NCBI GenBank assembly: GCA_903860975.1
Contig: CAIOSI010000048.1
Coordinates: 1 to 64,000 of the forward strand
Source of the DNA: an uncultured Alphaproteobacteria bacterium
GTDB lineage: Bacteria; Pseudomonadota; Alphaproteobacteria; Caulobacterales; Caulobacteraceae
DNA length: 64,000 bases
Direction: 5' to 3'
A program made the position numbers and the translations under genes. Under the pieces are notes generated by a model, which was not told the DNA's origin, ran no database searches, and was given only the letters and a program-made list of their open reading frames with translations. Shown piece by piece: positions 45,019 through 54,533 of the stretch (within the stretch, counting starts at the first letter, position 1; each line of letters begins with the position of its first letter).

Positions 45019-45480
45019 ATGAAACTGTCGAACGAAACCCGGCGGGGCAAGACCCTGCTGCTCGTCGAAGATGATGTTCTGACGGCGATGGCGCTTCGCG
45101 ATGAACTGGGCGATGCCGGATATCGCGTCTTGGAGCTGACGATTAGCTGGGAGGAGGCCATAGCGGCGGTGCTGAAAGACAAGCCTGACCTTGCGTTGGT
45201 GAACATTCAGCTGGAAGGTCGCCCCGACGGCGTCGCGCTTGCCTCGGAGCTGAAAGCGATGGGCGTCCCCAGCCTCTTCATCAGCGGCCAGGTCGACCGG
45301 GCCAAGTCGGCTCGCAGCGTCGCGGTTGGCTCGATGCCCAAGCCCTACAGCGTCACCGACATGAGGCGCGCGGTTGATTATTTTCTGCTTCGTACAGACG
45401 GCCAGGCGACGTCACCTGTGCCACCGGGGCTGGAAGTCTTCCTGAGCGACCTTGATGGGATCACGCCACAGGCGGCTTAG
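45019..45480 (+). CDS. single-domain receiver with Asp-to-Asn at the phospho site
   Basis: The 153-residue CheY-like protein has the acidic pocket (LLLVEDDVLTAM), a Ser at the conserved Ser/Thr position (SLFISGQVD) and the conserved Lys (MPKPYS). The phospho-acceptor Asp at the end of strand 3 is Asn: LALVNIQLEGRPDGVALA, codon AAC at 45202-45204 (residue 62). It therefore probably cannot be phosphorylated in the usual way and may act as a constitutive or non-phosphorylated partner. ATG 45019 and GTG 45016 are alternative starts. It has no output domain. Confidence 0.85.
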   Translation: MKLSNETRRGKTLLLVEDDVLTAMALRDELGDAGYRVLELTISWEEAIAAVLKDKPDLALVNIQLEGRPDGVALASELKAMGVPSLFISGQVDRAKSARSVAVGSMPKPYSVTDMRRAVDYFLLRTDGQATSPVPPGLEVFLSDLDGITPQAA

Positions 45481-45549
45481 CTGAGCGTTGCCTTGCGGAC
45501 TTTGGGCGCTGCCTTGACGGTTGGTCCGCTGAGCGCGCGTCTGGGGCGT

Positions 45550-46002
45550 TCACAAAACCAGAGCGGCAGCCGATAACAGTGCACGCTCAATGGCAAGGCT
45601 GAGTTGCCTTTGGCCAAATGGCTTGAGAAGGCGCACATAAGCTTGCCCCTCGCCGGTCGGCAGTTCGTCATAGCCGGTCGCAAGGATGACGGGCAGGCGC
45701 GGCCTTTCTCCAATAACCCTCTGCGCAAGCTGGGCTCCGGTCATTCCCGGCATCGCATGGTCCGTGACCAAAAGGTCGACGCTCTCCAGCCCAGCCAGGG
45801 CGGTTAGCGCGACTTGCCCGCTATTGGCCTGAATGACCGAATGGCCAAGGTCTTCGAGCATCGTGACCGTGTTGAGCAGGACAAGCTCGTCGTCATCCAC
45901 CACCAAGATCTTGAGTCGACGAACAGCCGTGCCAGCCGCTACCGCCGCGACCATGTTGGATCCGAGATCCTTTTGGGCCGTCGGCACTCTTGTCTTCACC
46001 AC
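45550..46002 (-). CDS. single-domain response regulator
   Basis: The 150-residue receiver has the acidic pocket ILVVDDDELVLLNTV, the phospho-acceptor Asp in LLVTDHAMPGMTGAQLA (residue about 82), ILATGYDE with the Thr, and LLKPFGQRQL with the Lys. The DHAMPGMTG sequence is typical of receivers found at the end of hybrid histidine kinases. A Lys/Arg-rich N-terminal extension of about 28 residues precedes the domain. It is convergent with the Asn-receiver gene but has a full set of active residues. No output domain; partner kinase not in the window. Confidence 0.88.
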   Translation of the reverse strand: MVKTRVPTAQKDLGSNMVAAVAAGTAVRRLKILVVDDDELVLLNTVTMLEDLGHSVIQANSGQVALTALAGLESVDLLVTDHAMPGMTGAQLAQRVIGERPRLPVILATGYDELPTGEGQAYVRLLKPFGQRQLSLAIERALLSAAALVL

Positions 46003-46315
46003 GTTTCCGACACCCCTGCCGCAATTTGCAGCGCGACCGACGGGAAAGGGCTTCGGCAGGAAATAAAACGCCCGAAACCCGCCTGAGTTCCGGATATCAT
46101 TGGAATGTCAGGTGTCCGGAATTGATCCAGAAACGTCCGACGGCCAGGTCGGTCCTTTGTCGTTCGAGACGGCAGAACAAGGCTGGCGACCATTTGGCGA
46201 GGCTGCCCCTGGGCCACCGTTGTTGCGATACGAGCGCCTCGAGGAATGTGGAGCGAACATCGCAGACCCGTGTCGCGGCTTGGACACCGGGTTTGTCGTG
46301 CTGGGATAGACAAAG
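46003..46315. other. intergenic region, no gene recognised
   Basis: The region separates the receiver gene (leftward) from the decayed uppP fragment (rightward). It should include the receiver promoter. No domain-bearing frame or repeat is seen. Confidence 0.35.
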
Positions 46316-46630
46316 ATGACGTTTCTCGGCGTCGTCCAAGGCATCACCGAGCGTCTTGCGATCTCGTCGACAGCCCGCATGCGGATCGTGTCTGCGATCC
46401 TGTGTTGGCCAGAGCCTGGCGCTGCCTTTTCAACTGCGATGCAGTCGGCCGCCCTCATCGCAGGGGTCAGCTATTTTTGGAAAGATGTGGTTCAGTTGGT
46501 CGGCGGAGCAATTGGCGCTGTTTTGGGGCGGCGTCTTGAGGACGCCCACCTGAGGTGGCGGTTTGGATTGGATGGCTTCACAGCCGCCGATTTCGATGTC
46601 CGCTGCCGGCCACCTCCGCCAGCTTCCTAG
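46316..46630 (+). pseudogene. truncated uppP (undecaprenyl-diphosphatase) relic
   Basis: The first 85 residues align with the N-terminus of UppP/BacA: FLGVVQGITERLAISSTAR corresponds to the conserved GVxQGxTEFLPxSSTAH, then MRIVSAILCWPEPGAAFSTA and SYFWKDVVQLVGGA. In the diagnostic motif the Phe and Pro are changed (ERLA) and the His is Arg. After about residue 86 the resemblance stops, and the frame ends at 105 instead of about 270. UppP recycles undecaprenyl phosphate for peptidoglycan and exopolysaccharide. This copy cannot be active. An intact copy presumably exists elsewhere. Confidence 0.7.
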
Positions 46631-46703
46631 AGCCGGTTCCTGACGGATCGCCTGCAGCTTTCAAATCGTCTTGCAGCCAGGGCGTCTGCGAGGGGCCAGC
46701 GCG

Positions 46704-48071
<1,368 letters not shown>

Positions 48072-48275
48072 ATGACGATGTTCCAGACCCTGCGCCGAAT
48101 GTTGGCGAACACCACGACCCTGAAGATGGCTTGCGAGGCCTGCGGCCACCGCGCGAGCTGGACCCGGGCCCAGGCCTTTTCGCGGCTGGGCCCTGACGCC
48201 ACGCCCTTCGAAATCCGACGCCGCCTGACCTGCAGCGGTTGCGGCCAGACGGACCGGATACGCGTCTGGATTTAG
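48072..48275 (+). CDS. small zinc-ribbon-like protein
   Basis: The 67-residue protein carries two CxxC motifs: MACEACGHRASWTRAQAFSR and LTCSGCGQTDRIRVW. The four cysteines at about residues 21, 24, 56 and 59 could bind one zinc ion. Short proteins with this pattern (ACGHRASW...AxxRxGPDAT...RRRLxCxxCG) are frequent and uncharacterised in Caulobacterales and relatives, from memory. The ATG at 48072 gives a sensible start; a longer open frame upstream is not supported. DNA or RNA binding is a guess. Confidence 0.7.
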   Translation: MTMFQTLRRMLANTTTLKMACEACGHRASWTRAQAFSRLGPDATPFEIRRRLTCSGCGQTDRIRVWI

Positions 48276-48300
48276 CGCCGCGGGCGCAAATGACGAGCGA

Positions 48301-49035
48301 TCATATGGGGTGGGTCTCATCGTGGCGCAGACCGCGCGCGACGACCTTCAATGCGCCGTCCGGCAGTGGGCGTTGGAGCGATTGGACGTCCGCCCAGGGG
48401 GCATCACTCATCCAGTGATCCCATTCCTCAGGCGTGGTGAGGATTACGGGCATGGCCTTTGCGTGATAGGCGCCGACGTCGGCATTTGCGTCCGTCGTCA
48501 GAAACCCGAAGAGGTCGCACGTGACCTCGCCTTCCTTGATTTTGCGCACGCTTGTCCAGGACGTCCAAAGGCCGGCGAAAAAAGCCAAGGGCCGGCCTTC
48601 CTCGAGCGCAAACCAGATCGGCTGCAAAGAGCCGCCAACCTGGTCGGGCTCGCTGAACGAGGTGAAGGGGACCAGGCAACGGTGAGCGGGTCCCAGCCAA
48701 GGCCGCCAGTGCGGGCTGGCCGTATTGCGGATGTTGGTCGTGCCCCTGTCAGGTTCCAGCCGAAGGAGCCCGTTGAAGTCGACCGTCCGACCCTTGGCCC
48801 GCAGCTTGTCTGCGCGCTTGGCCGCCGCATCCATGAGCGCCTTTCTAGACGAGGGCATTCCCCAGCGCATATCGCGCATTTCGCGGACGCCCTGCGCGGT
48901 CTTGGCGATGAGCGGGGCGGCATAGTCAGGGAAAACGCCCGAAAGCGGCGGTTGGTTGTTATTGCGATCCGCAAACGCCTCCGCCAATCGCTGGGCTTCG
49001 GCTCGAGGTCGGGTCATCGCGTAAAGGTTGCAGAT
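48301..49035 (-). CDS. SRAP (YedK/HMCES) family protein with ATC at the expected start
   Basis: The protein has a SOS response-associated peptidase domain, whose N-terminal Cys (residue 2) crosslinks abasic sites in single-stranded DNA. Visible active-site parts are NIRNTASPHWRPW, CLVPFTSFSEPDQ with Glu, and YHAKAMPVILTTPEEWDHW with His. The canonical start is MCNLY. Here the codons at 49035-49021 read ATC TGC AAC CTT TAC (ICNLY), with AAGGA 8 bases upstream, so the ribosome site points at ATC. The first ATG is at 49017 and would delete the catalytic Cys. Either ATC is used as a rare start or the gene is losing function. Confidence 0.85.
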   Translation of the reverse strand: MCNLYAMTRPRAEAQRLAEAFADRNNNQPPLSGVFPDYAAPLIAKTAQGVREMRDMRWGMPSSRKALMDAAAKRADKLRAKGRTVDFNGLLRLEPDRGTTNIRNTASPHWRPWLGPAHRCLVPFTSFSEPDQVGGSLQPIWFALEEGRPLAFFAGLWTSWTSVRKIKEGEVTCDLFGFLTTDANADVGAYHAKAMPVILTTPEEWDHWMSDAPWADVQSLQRPLPDGALKVVARGLRHDETHPI

Positions 49036-49307
49036 GTGGGCGGTCCTTGGTTGTCGCAGCGATCATAGAACAATCGAACCGCTGGGCTGTCGACAGGCCG
49101 CATCACGTCAAGACGTCGTGGGGGCTACGTCATCGTATCTTCCAGCCACCTTTTGCACGCCCGTTAGCCTCGCCTTGGATCCGGATCGGAGGCCTGGGTG
49201 GATACGTAGACCTGCGCATCGAAAGGCTGAGGGCGCGCGTGCAGTCTCAAAGCCGGCATTGCGGCAGGCCGGGGCCCGCCCGCAACCTCGCAAGGCGAGC
49301 TGATGAA

Positions 49308-49829
49308 ATGGCGAGAGTGGAAGTCACGGTGAGTGACGAGGTCATGGTTTTGTTCGACGCGGCGGCCGCGGCTTTGGGGGGGCGATCGGCGCGGATCCGC
49401 CAGTTGATTACCCAGGCTGCTGAGTCTGCGGGCCCGCAGACCCAGACCGCCGCGCGTACCATCAGAACCCGCGCGACGAGCGTCCTGCTCGATGCCTTTG
49501 ATACCGCGAGATTGGATGCCGAGGCCGCCGCTCTGCAGATTCCCAGATCCGCATGGGTGGCTGCGTTGGTTCGTCGGCGGGTGCGCCATGCGCCAACCTT
49601 CAGTCGAGCCGAGGCACCGTCATTGATCGAGATCTACACGGAATTGCGACGTCTCAGCGTCAGTCTCAATCAGATCCTTCGCGCCGAGAACACCGGCGCA
49701 GAGCAAGGCCAGAACGCGAGGCTGGACGCAAACGCGTTGGACGATCTGCGGCGCGAAATACGCGTCCACATGCGCGCGCTGAAAAAGGCGTTCGAAGGAA
49801 ACCTCGCCTATTGGGAGATCGCAGAATGA
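49308..49829 (+). CDS. mobC: MobC-like relaxosome accessory protein
   Basis: The 173-residue protein is probably a plasmid mobilisation relaxosome protein of the MobC type: a ribbon-helix-helix-like N-terminus (MARVEVTVSDEVMVLFDAAA), a central Arg-rich helix (SAWVAALVRRRVRHAPTFS), and the MobC-like helix IYTELRRLSVSLNQILRAEN followed by a C-terminal helix. It overlaps the relaxase gene by ATGA, so they are coupled. It would help the relaxase nick an origin of transfer. No oriT was recognised, but the region just upstream (49036-49307) is the place to look. Confidence 0.75.
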   Translation: MARVEVTVSDEVMVLFDAAAAALGGRSARIRQLITQAAESAGPQTQTAARTIRTRATSVLLDAFDTARLDAEAAALQIPRSAWVAALVRRRVRHAPTFSRAEAPSLIEIYTELRRLSVSLNQILRAENTGAEQGQNARLDANALDDLRREIRVHMRALKKAFEGNLAYWEIAE

Positions 49830-50851
49830 GCGACTTCAAGCTCGTCACGGGGTTCGAAGAGCTTTGGCGGCCTTCTGCGCGATCAAATCGTCAAATACGC
49901 CAGCCGGCCTTGGCGGCGAGCCACAATGGCGCTTCCGATAATATCCGAGCGCGCCTGGTACGCGTCGTGCGAGGCGCCCCTGAGGTGATCGTCAAGGTCG
50001 TTGGGCGGACACGAAACGCCAGACAGCTTCACGCCCACCTGAGTTACATCTCGCGTGGCGGCGTGCTGGAGATGGAAGACCGCGAAGGTGCGGTGCTGTC
50101 CGGGCGCGATGATTTGAGAGAGCTCGCTGAGGACTGGAGCGCCACGGCCTTGATGGATCGCCATGCCCGCACTGAAACACCCATAAGCCGCGCCATCGTC
50201 TTATCTGCGCCGCCTGGTGTCGAGGCCACCGCCGTCCGTGAAGCGACAAGGGCCTTCGCCAGGGAGCGACTCGCCGAGCGTTTTGAATACGTCTTTGTTG
50301 TCCACACGGACACGGCGATCGCTCACGCCCACCTCACAGCCCGCCACCTTGGGCGCGACGCCTGCCGGCTTAACCTGAAGAAGGCTGATATCCCGGTCTG
50401 GCGCGAGACCTGGGCGCAAGCCCTGCGTGATCAAGGTATTGCGGCCGAGGCGACGTCTCGCGCAGCGCGCGGGATGACGCGTAAGCCCGAAGGGTCCGTC
50501 CTTCGGCGTATCGCCGCCCAGCACGCCGCGGGGCGTGGGGAAATCGCAAGGACACTTGCCAGCGCCTACCAGCAAGCCGCCCGCGCGGCATTTCTAGGCG
50601 ACACGGCGCCCAAGCCTTGGGAGGCGGCGATGGTGCATCGGCAAAGCAAGGTCCGGGCGCTCTACTTGGCGCAGGCCAAACTGTTGCAAGCATCGATCCG
50701 TCCCGACGATCGGGCGTTGGGCGCCGAGGTGGAGGCTTTTGTCCGGTCCATGCCCGCACCAGACAGCCTTCGCCTGGCGCTCGCTCGTGAAATGCGAGCG
50801 GCCAATGAGACCTTGCGATCTCGTCGCCGCGAGCGAGATGATAATCGCTAG
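49826..50851 (+). CDS. relaxase / mobilisation nuclease
   Basis: The 341-residue protein has the relaxase metal-binding histidine motif as VVHTDTAIAHAHLTARHLGR near residue 165 (HxD...HxH pattern) and an N-terminal LHAHLSYISRGG that resembles motif I around the catalytic Tyr. It also has a helical C-terminal part. A MobA/VirD2-like family membership is likely. It nicks plasmid or integrative-element DNA at oriT. Its partner MobC gene precedes it with an ATGA overlap. The VirB/VirD4 genes 2-7 kb away on the other strand may have been its transfer apparatus. Confidence 0.82.
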   Translation: MSDFKLVTGFEELWRPSARSNRQIRQPALAASHNGASDNIRARLVRVVRGAPEVIVKVVGRTRNARQLHAHLSYISRGGVLEMEDREGAVLSGRDDLRELAEDWSATALMDRHARTETPISRAIVLSAPPGVEATAVREATRAFARERLAERFEYVFVVHTDTAIAHAHLTARHLGRDACRLNLKKADIPVWRETWAQALRDQGIAAEATSRAARGMTRKPEGSVLRRIAAQHAAGRGEIARTLASAYQQAARAAFLGDTAPKPWEAAMVHRQSKVRALYLAQAKLLQASIRPDDRALGAEVEAFVRSMPAPDSLRLALAREMRAANETLRSRRRERDDNR

Positions 50852-50956
50852 CGTTGCGTGAGGCTGAGTGTCCACCAAAGGTTGGCCGTGGCGTCAAGGG
50901 GCTGACCCTGGGGCAAATCTCGTGCATTGTCTCCAAGGATCATCGACGGTGTGCCC

Positions 50957-51121
50957 ATGCGCCGACCTGTCGCTCTTCGCGTCGTTGGCGCCCTTGCGTT
51001 TGACTTCGCAGGTGTCGCCGACGCTCAAAAGATTGACGGCAAGGCCAAGCGCCAAGGCGCGGATGGGAAATTCGCCAAGTTCGGCACACCGGGTGCGGTT
51101 CGCGTTCCGGCCAAGGGCTAG
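50957..51121 (+). CDS. possible small secreted protein
   Basis: The 54-residue frame begins with a signal-like MRRPVALRVVGALAFDFAG and cleavage near VADAQ, then IDGKAKRQGADGKFAKFGTP. Small periplasmic proteins with CRDAKGKFAKC-type repeats are common in Caulobacterales, from memory. Here the expected cysteines are Arg and Phe, so the gene may be decayed. It stands alone between the relaxase and the S1/P1 nuclease gene. Confidence 0.4.
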   Translation: MRRPVALRVVGALAFDFAGVADAQKIDGKAKRQGADGKFAKFGTPGAVRVPAKG

Positions 51122-51146
51122 CCGCCTGCAGCTCTTAGCTGCGCCG

Positions 51147-52046
51147 CTAAGTGCCCCAGTATCTGATGCGCCGGGGCTTTTCGGTGAACCCGCGGTTCAG
51201 GACGAGCGCCAGCCTTACGCCCGCACGCTGAAGCTGGAGTTCGGCGGCCTTTTTTGCGGCGGCCTCATAGCCGACCGGCAGGTTGATGGGCGTCTGATCC
51301 TCACATCCGGGTCGCGAACCCAGTGTGTAGACGCTCGCCTTGGCGACCCCATAGGACTGGGTGGCCCAGTCCCTGGGCCCGCCGCGCTCCCATTCTGATT
51401 TCTGCGACGGCGTAACCCGCGCCCGCAGACCATCGGCGATCGCTTGCGGGTCTGAGCCCATGGCCTCGATGAGGCGGGTGTCCCAGAAGCTGTGCAGGTT
51501 GGTGGATCGAGGCCCACCAAGCGAGAGCTGAACACAGTTGCCCCCATGATCATGATTGTCGGAGGCGTGCAGGGGTTGGTGCACGTCGCCAACGAAGTGG
51601 AGGACAAATTTCAGTGCAAAGATCCGCTCGGCTTGATCCGTCGCCGGGTCCGCCAACTCGGCGACAAAGTCATTGATCCGATCAACGATGCAGTCTTGTG
51701 CGGGTCCGGTGCTGGCGGGCCGTGTAGACGTTGGATAGCCGAAGCAGGCGCTCGCGAGATCTGGATGGTCGAGCTCGATGTCGACAAAGTGCCACTGAGA
51801 GGTTTCGCGGTGAGTGTTGCGCCAGGTGTCCGCCCAGGTCGCCGCCTCGAGCATTGTATGAGCTGCGAGCGGGTCGGTATCGGCCGCAAGCAGGGCATCG
51901 ACCTTCATGCGGACCGCAGGGGTCAGGTAGGCTCGAGCTAGGGCGGCCACCACGCGATGGCCTTGATAGCCCCAGGCGTTGGCCTGGCCGCACACGGCGG
52001 CCAGACCGATAGCTGCGACAGCGATGCGAAAGGATCGAGTGACCAT
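51147..52046 (-). CDS. S1/P1 family nuclease, secreted
   Basis: The 299-residue zinc-dependent nuclease/phospholipase C-like protein has a signal peptide cleaved as QANA-WGYQGH, so the mature N-terminal Trp can bind zinc as the family requires. Further ligands are ATWADTW with Asp, WHFVDIEL, and KFVLHFVGDVHQPLHASDNH, a compact His/Asp zinc cluster typical of P1 nuclease. It would degrade single-stranded nucleic acid outside the cytoplasm. It lies between the relaxase and T4SS genes but need not be part of that element. Confidence 0.93.
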   Translation of the reverse strand: MVTRSFRIAVAAIGLAAVCGQANAWGYQGHRVVAALARAYLTPAVRMKVDALLAADTDPLAAHTMLEAATWADTWRNTHRETSQWHFVDIELDHPDLASACFGYPTSTRPASTGPAQDCIVDRINDFVAELADPATDQAERIFALKFVLHFVGDVHQPLHASDNHDHGGNCVQLSLGGPRSTNLHSFWDTRLIEAMGSDPQAIADGLRARVTPSQKSEWERGGPRDWATQSYGVAKASVYTLGSRPGCEDQTPINLPVGYEAAAKKAAELQLQRAGVRLALVLNRGFTEKPRRIRYWGT

Positions 52047-52190
52047 TTGGGCTCGCCATAGCTGGCGAGCACGCTGAACGCTAGGCCGTTTGCGCCAGGT
52101 TGAGCGGCGCAGATGATCAGCCAGGTCAATCGCTCAAGCTCAAAGCGATCTCGAAAACCCGCCCGATGCGGCACCAGGTCGAGTGGCCAA

Positions 52191-52608
52191 ATTCTCAACG
52201 CCAGTGTCATTGTGCCGACGCTCCTCGATGAGCTTGCAAGCGTTACCTGAGACCAATTTATGTCTGAAACTGACGAGGCGCTGATCATCCGTGAATTTGC
52301 AGCGGCCGAAGTGGCCTCGGCTTTGTCTCGTTTGGTGGGCACCGGGAAGCTTGAAGGTGCCGACGCCCTGGCCCGGTTAGCCGGCTTCGATGCCTGGCGA
52401 GCCGCAGCGACTGTTGATCTGGCATTTTCGGGCGTCAGACATTCGGTTGGCCAATGTGGTTGTCCGCCGGTTTGATTTGATACTGCGCACGCCAGATGCC
52501 CGTCACGCCGCGGCTTGGCGTCGCGATGATCATTTGCTTGTAACGCTCGATAGCCGGCTGGCGCTGGCCGCAACGGAACTCGGCATCAGGACGAGACTTC
52601 TGGACTGA
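52191..52608 (+). pseudogene. broken VapC-type PIN-domain toxin
   Basis: Three pieces in two frames together match a VapC toxin. The piece ILNASVIVPTLLDELASVT ends in TGA (52248-52250). EALIIREFAAAEVASALSRL continues in the same frame, and then after a shift SDIRLANVVVRRFDLILRTP continues with PDARHAAAWRRDDHLLVTLD. The first catalytic Asp is Asn (LNAS instead of LDAS). Stop codon, frameshift and lost Asp show it is inactive. No VapB antitoxin gene is visible. It is a relic of a toxin-antitoxin module in the mobile region. Confidence 0.8.
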
Positions 52609-52631
52609 ATTTTATGGATCAGCTGCGGCTC

Positions 52632-54533
52632 TCATCGCCGGTGGCCGTCCCGAGCGCGTCGGGAGGCCGCCTCGCTGTAGCGGTTCGCTCGAGCCTCGAC
52701 CTCGGCGCGATCTGCACCCTCATCGGGCAAGGGTTCAAGCGCGTCTAAGTCCAGATCGGGAAGAGCAAGAACGAGGTCTTGGGCGCGAGCCTTCGCGGCC
52801 TTTCCAGCGTTTGGCTCTGTTGCCTCCTCAGCGGCAGGCGACGGTTTTCCGTTTAGGGGGCTAGCAACCCTTGGCGGGAGCGGCCTTGGCGGCAGCGTTG
52901 GCGGCGGCGCAAGGCGAGCCTTGAAGGCGCGCTCGCGCCAATAGACGATCTTGCGTCCAAGGATGGGCGCCAGTCCAGCGCGCAGGACGATGAGGTGTCC
53001 CGGGGCCATCTGGATCAGCTCCTGTGGCATCATCAACGCGCGGCGCTGGTCGCTGTCGGTCTGGCTGTGGCGGCCGGGAGACAGGCCACGGGGGCTGCTG
53101 AAGGCGCGTCCTGCGTAGGTATAAAACCCCAGGCGTTCTGAGAGGTCCTGAGCCACCTTGAGCTCTTTTGGGGCAAACGCGATCTCCAGGCCGCAGTTGG
53201 CGATGATCCCCTCGGCGACGTCGTGACCATATTCGGCCCGAAGCTGCGCGGGGCTCTGCAGAACCGGAAGAAGGCGCAATCCATAGCCTGCGACATAGGC
53301 GAAGGCCTGGGCGATCACAGCGGCGTGCCCAAGACGGGCAAACTCGTCGAGCAGCATCAGAACGGGGATGGTGTGGCGTTCAGCCGTGGGGCGTTCGCGC
53401 GTGTTGAGGTCGATGAGTTGTTGCAAGAGCAGATTGTAGAGCGGGGCGACCCTGGCGAGGTTGTCTGGCGAGACGGTGAGATAGAGCGACATCCGACGCT
53501 CGCGCAGGTCGCGGAGGTCGAAGTCACTGGCCTCAGTGGCGGCGCAGACGCGCGGGTTGAGCCAAAGGTTCATCCGAGCTGTGATCGTCTGCTTGATCGA
53601 GGCGAAGGTATTCTCCGAGGCCGAACAAAAATCGCAGATCGCACTGGCGCAGCCCTCAGACAGCGGCTGGCCGGCTTGCTTGCGCGCGTCCAGGATTTTG
53701 GGAAGCTGGGTGCGGGGGCTGCCTTCTGTCAGGGCGTGATAGATTGCGCCCAGACTGAAGGGCGAGCCCGGGGTTGCTGCGACAAGCGCGCCCACGCCGA
53801 TGAAGCCGGTGCGCGCGGCCTCCGCCCAGAAGGGGTCGGCATTGAGCGGTGCGGGGAACAGCATGACCGCCAGCTTCTGGAGTTCATCGAGGACGGCGTC
53901 GGCATCTGTCCGGTCGATGTGGCCCAGGGGATTGAACCTTTTCGTGCGTCCCTCCGGCTCCAAGGGATCGAACAGCAGTACCTCTTGTCCGTGGCCCGCG
54001 CGAAAGCCTGCCGTGGCCTCCCAGTTCTCCCGCTTGACGTCCAGCACGACAGCCGAGTCCGGCCAGGCCAAAAGATTGGGGATCACCACGCCGACCCCCT
54101 TGCCGGCCCGGGTCGGGGCATAAAGCAGGACATGTTCATCGCTGCCACTGATCAGCAACCGGCCGCCCTTGCGGCCGATCACAATGCCCTGGCGGGCCCG
54201 TAGGCCGCCCTTTCTCAGCTCGGCTTCGGTGGCCCATCTGGCCGCGCCATGCAGGGGCGGTCGCAGACTTTTTGCAAGCCCCACGGCAACCAAGCCCGCA
54301 GCGACGGCCGAAACCATCGATCCGACGGCGAGCCAATGGCCAACGCTTTGGTCGGCACGGAAGTACCAGAACCAGGCCAGGACGGCGAAGGGGTCGAGAC
54401 GTGCCGAGAGGCGCCGCAGGCCAGCCAGCGCAACCAGGAGAGCAAGACCTGTCGCAGCGGCCGCCGCGCTCGAAGCCAGAAGGCCCGCATAGGCTACCTT
54501 AAGCGGCCAGGGCGCGCTTGCGAGCCGGATCAT
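52632..54533 (-). CDS. virD4: VirD4/TraG-type coupling ATPase
   Basis: The 633-residue inner-membrane protein links the relaxosome to the type IV secretion channel. It has two to three N-terminal membrane helices (residues about 12-38 and 66-88), Walker A YAPTRAGKGVGVV at about 138-150, LDVKRENWEATAGFR near 165 and Walker B VLMLLDEFARLG near 390. The tail after about residue 545 is rich in Pro and Ala and probably recognises cargo. It is the last gene of the leftward T4SS operon and overlaps virB11 by 35 bases. Confidence 0.93.
   Translation of the reverse strand: MIRLASAPWPLKVAYAGLLASSAAAAATGLALLVALAGLRRLSARLDPFAVLAWFWYFRADQSVGHWLAVGSMVSAVAAGLVAVGLAKSLRPPLHGAARWATEAELRKGGLRARQGIVIGRKGGRLLISGSDEHVLLYAPTRAGKGVGVVIPNLLAWPDSAVVLDVKRENWEATAGFRAGHGQEVLLFDPLEPEGRTKRFNPLGHIDRTDADAVLDELQKLAVMLFPAPLNADPFWAEAARTGFIGVGALVAATPGSPFSLGAIYHALTEGSPRTQLPKILDARKQAGQPLSEGCASAICDFCSASENTFASIKQTITARMNLWLNPRVCAATEASDFDLRDLRERRMSLYLTVSPDNLARVAPLYNLLLQQLIDLNTRERPTAERHTIPVLMLLDEFARLGHAAVIAQAFAYVAGYGLRLLPVLQSPAQLRAEYGHDVAEGIIANCGLEIAFAPKELKVAQDLSERLGFYTYAGRAFSSPRGLSPGRHSQTDSDQRRALMMPQELIQMAPGHLIVLRAGLAPILGRKIVYWRERAFKARLAPPPTLPPRPLPPRVASPLNGKPSPAAEEATEPNAGKAAKARAQDLVLALPDLDLDALEPLPDEGADRAEVEARANRYSEAASRRARDGHRR

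Noticed and set aside
51938..52573. A 211-codon minus-strand frame upstream of the S1/P1 nuclease.
   Set aside because: It is the antisense shadow of the broken VapC gene and has no domain or start signal.
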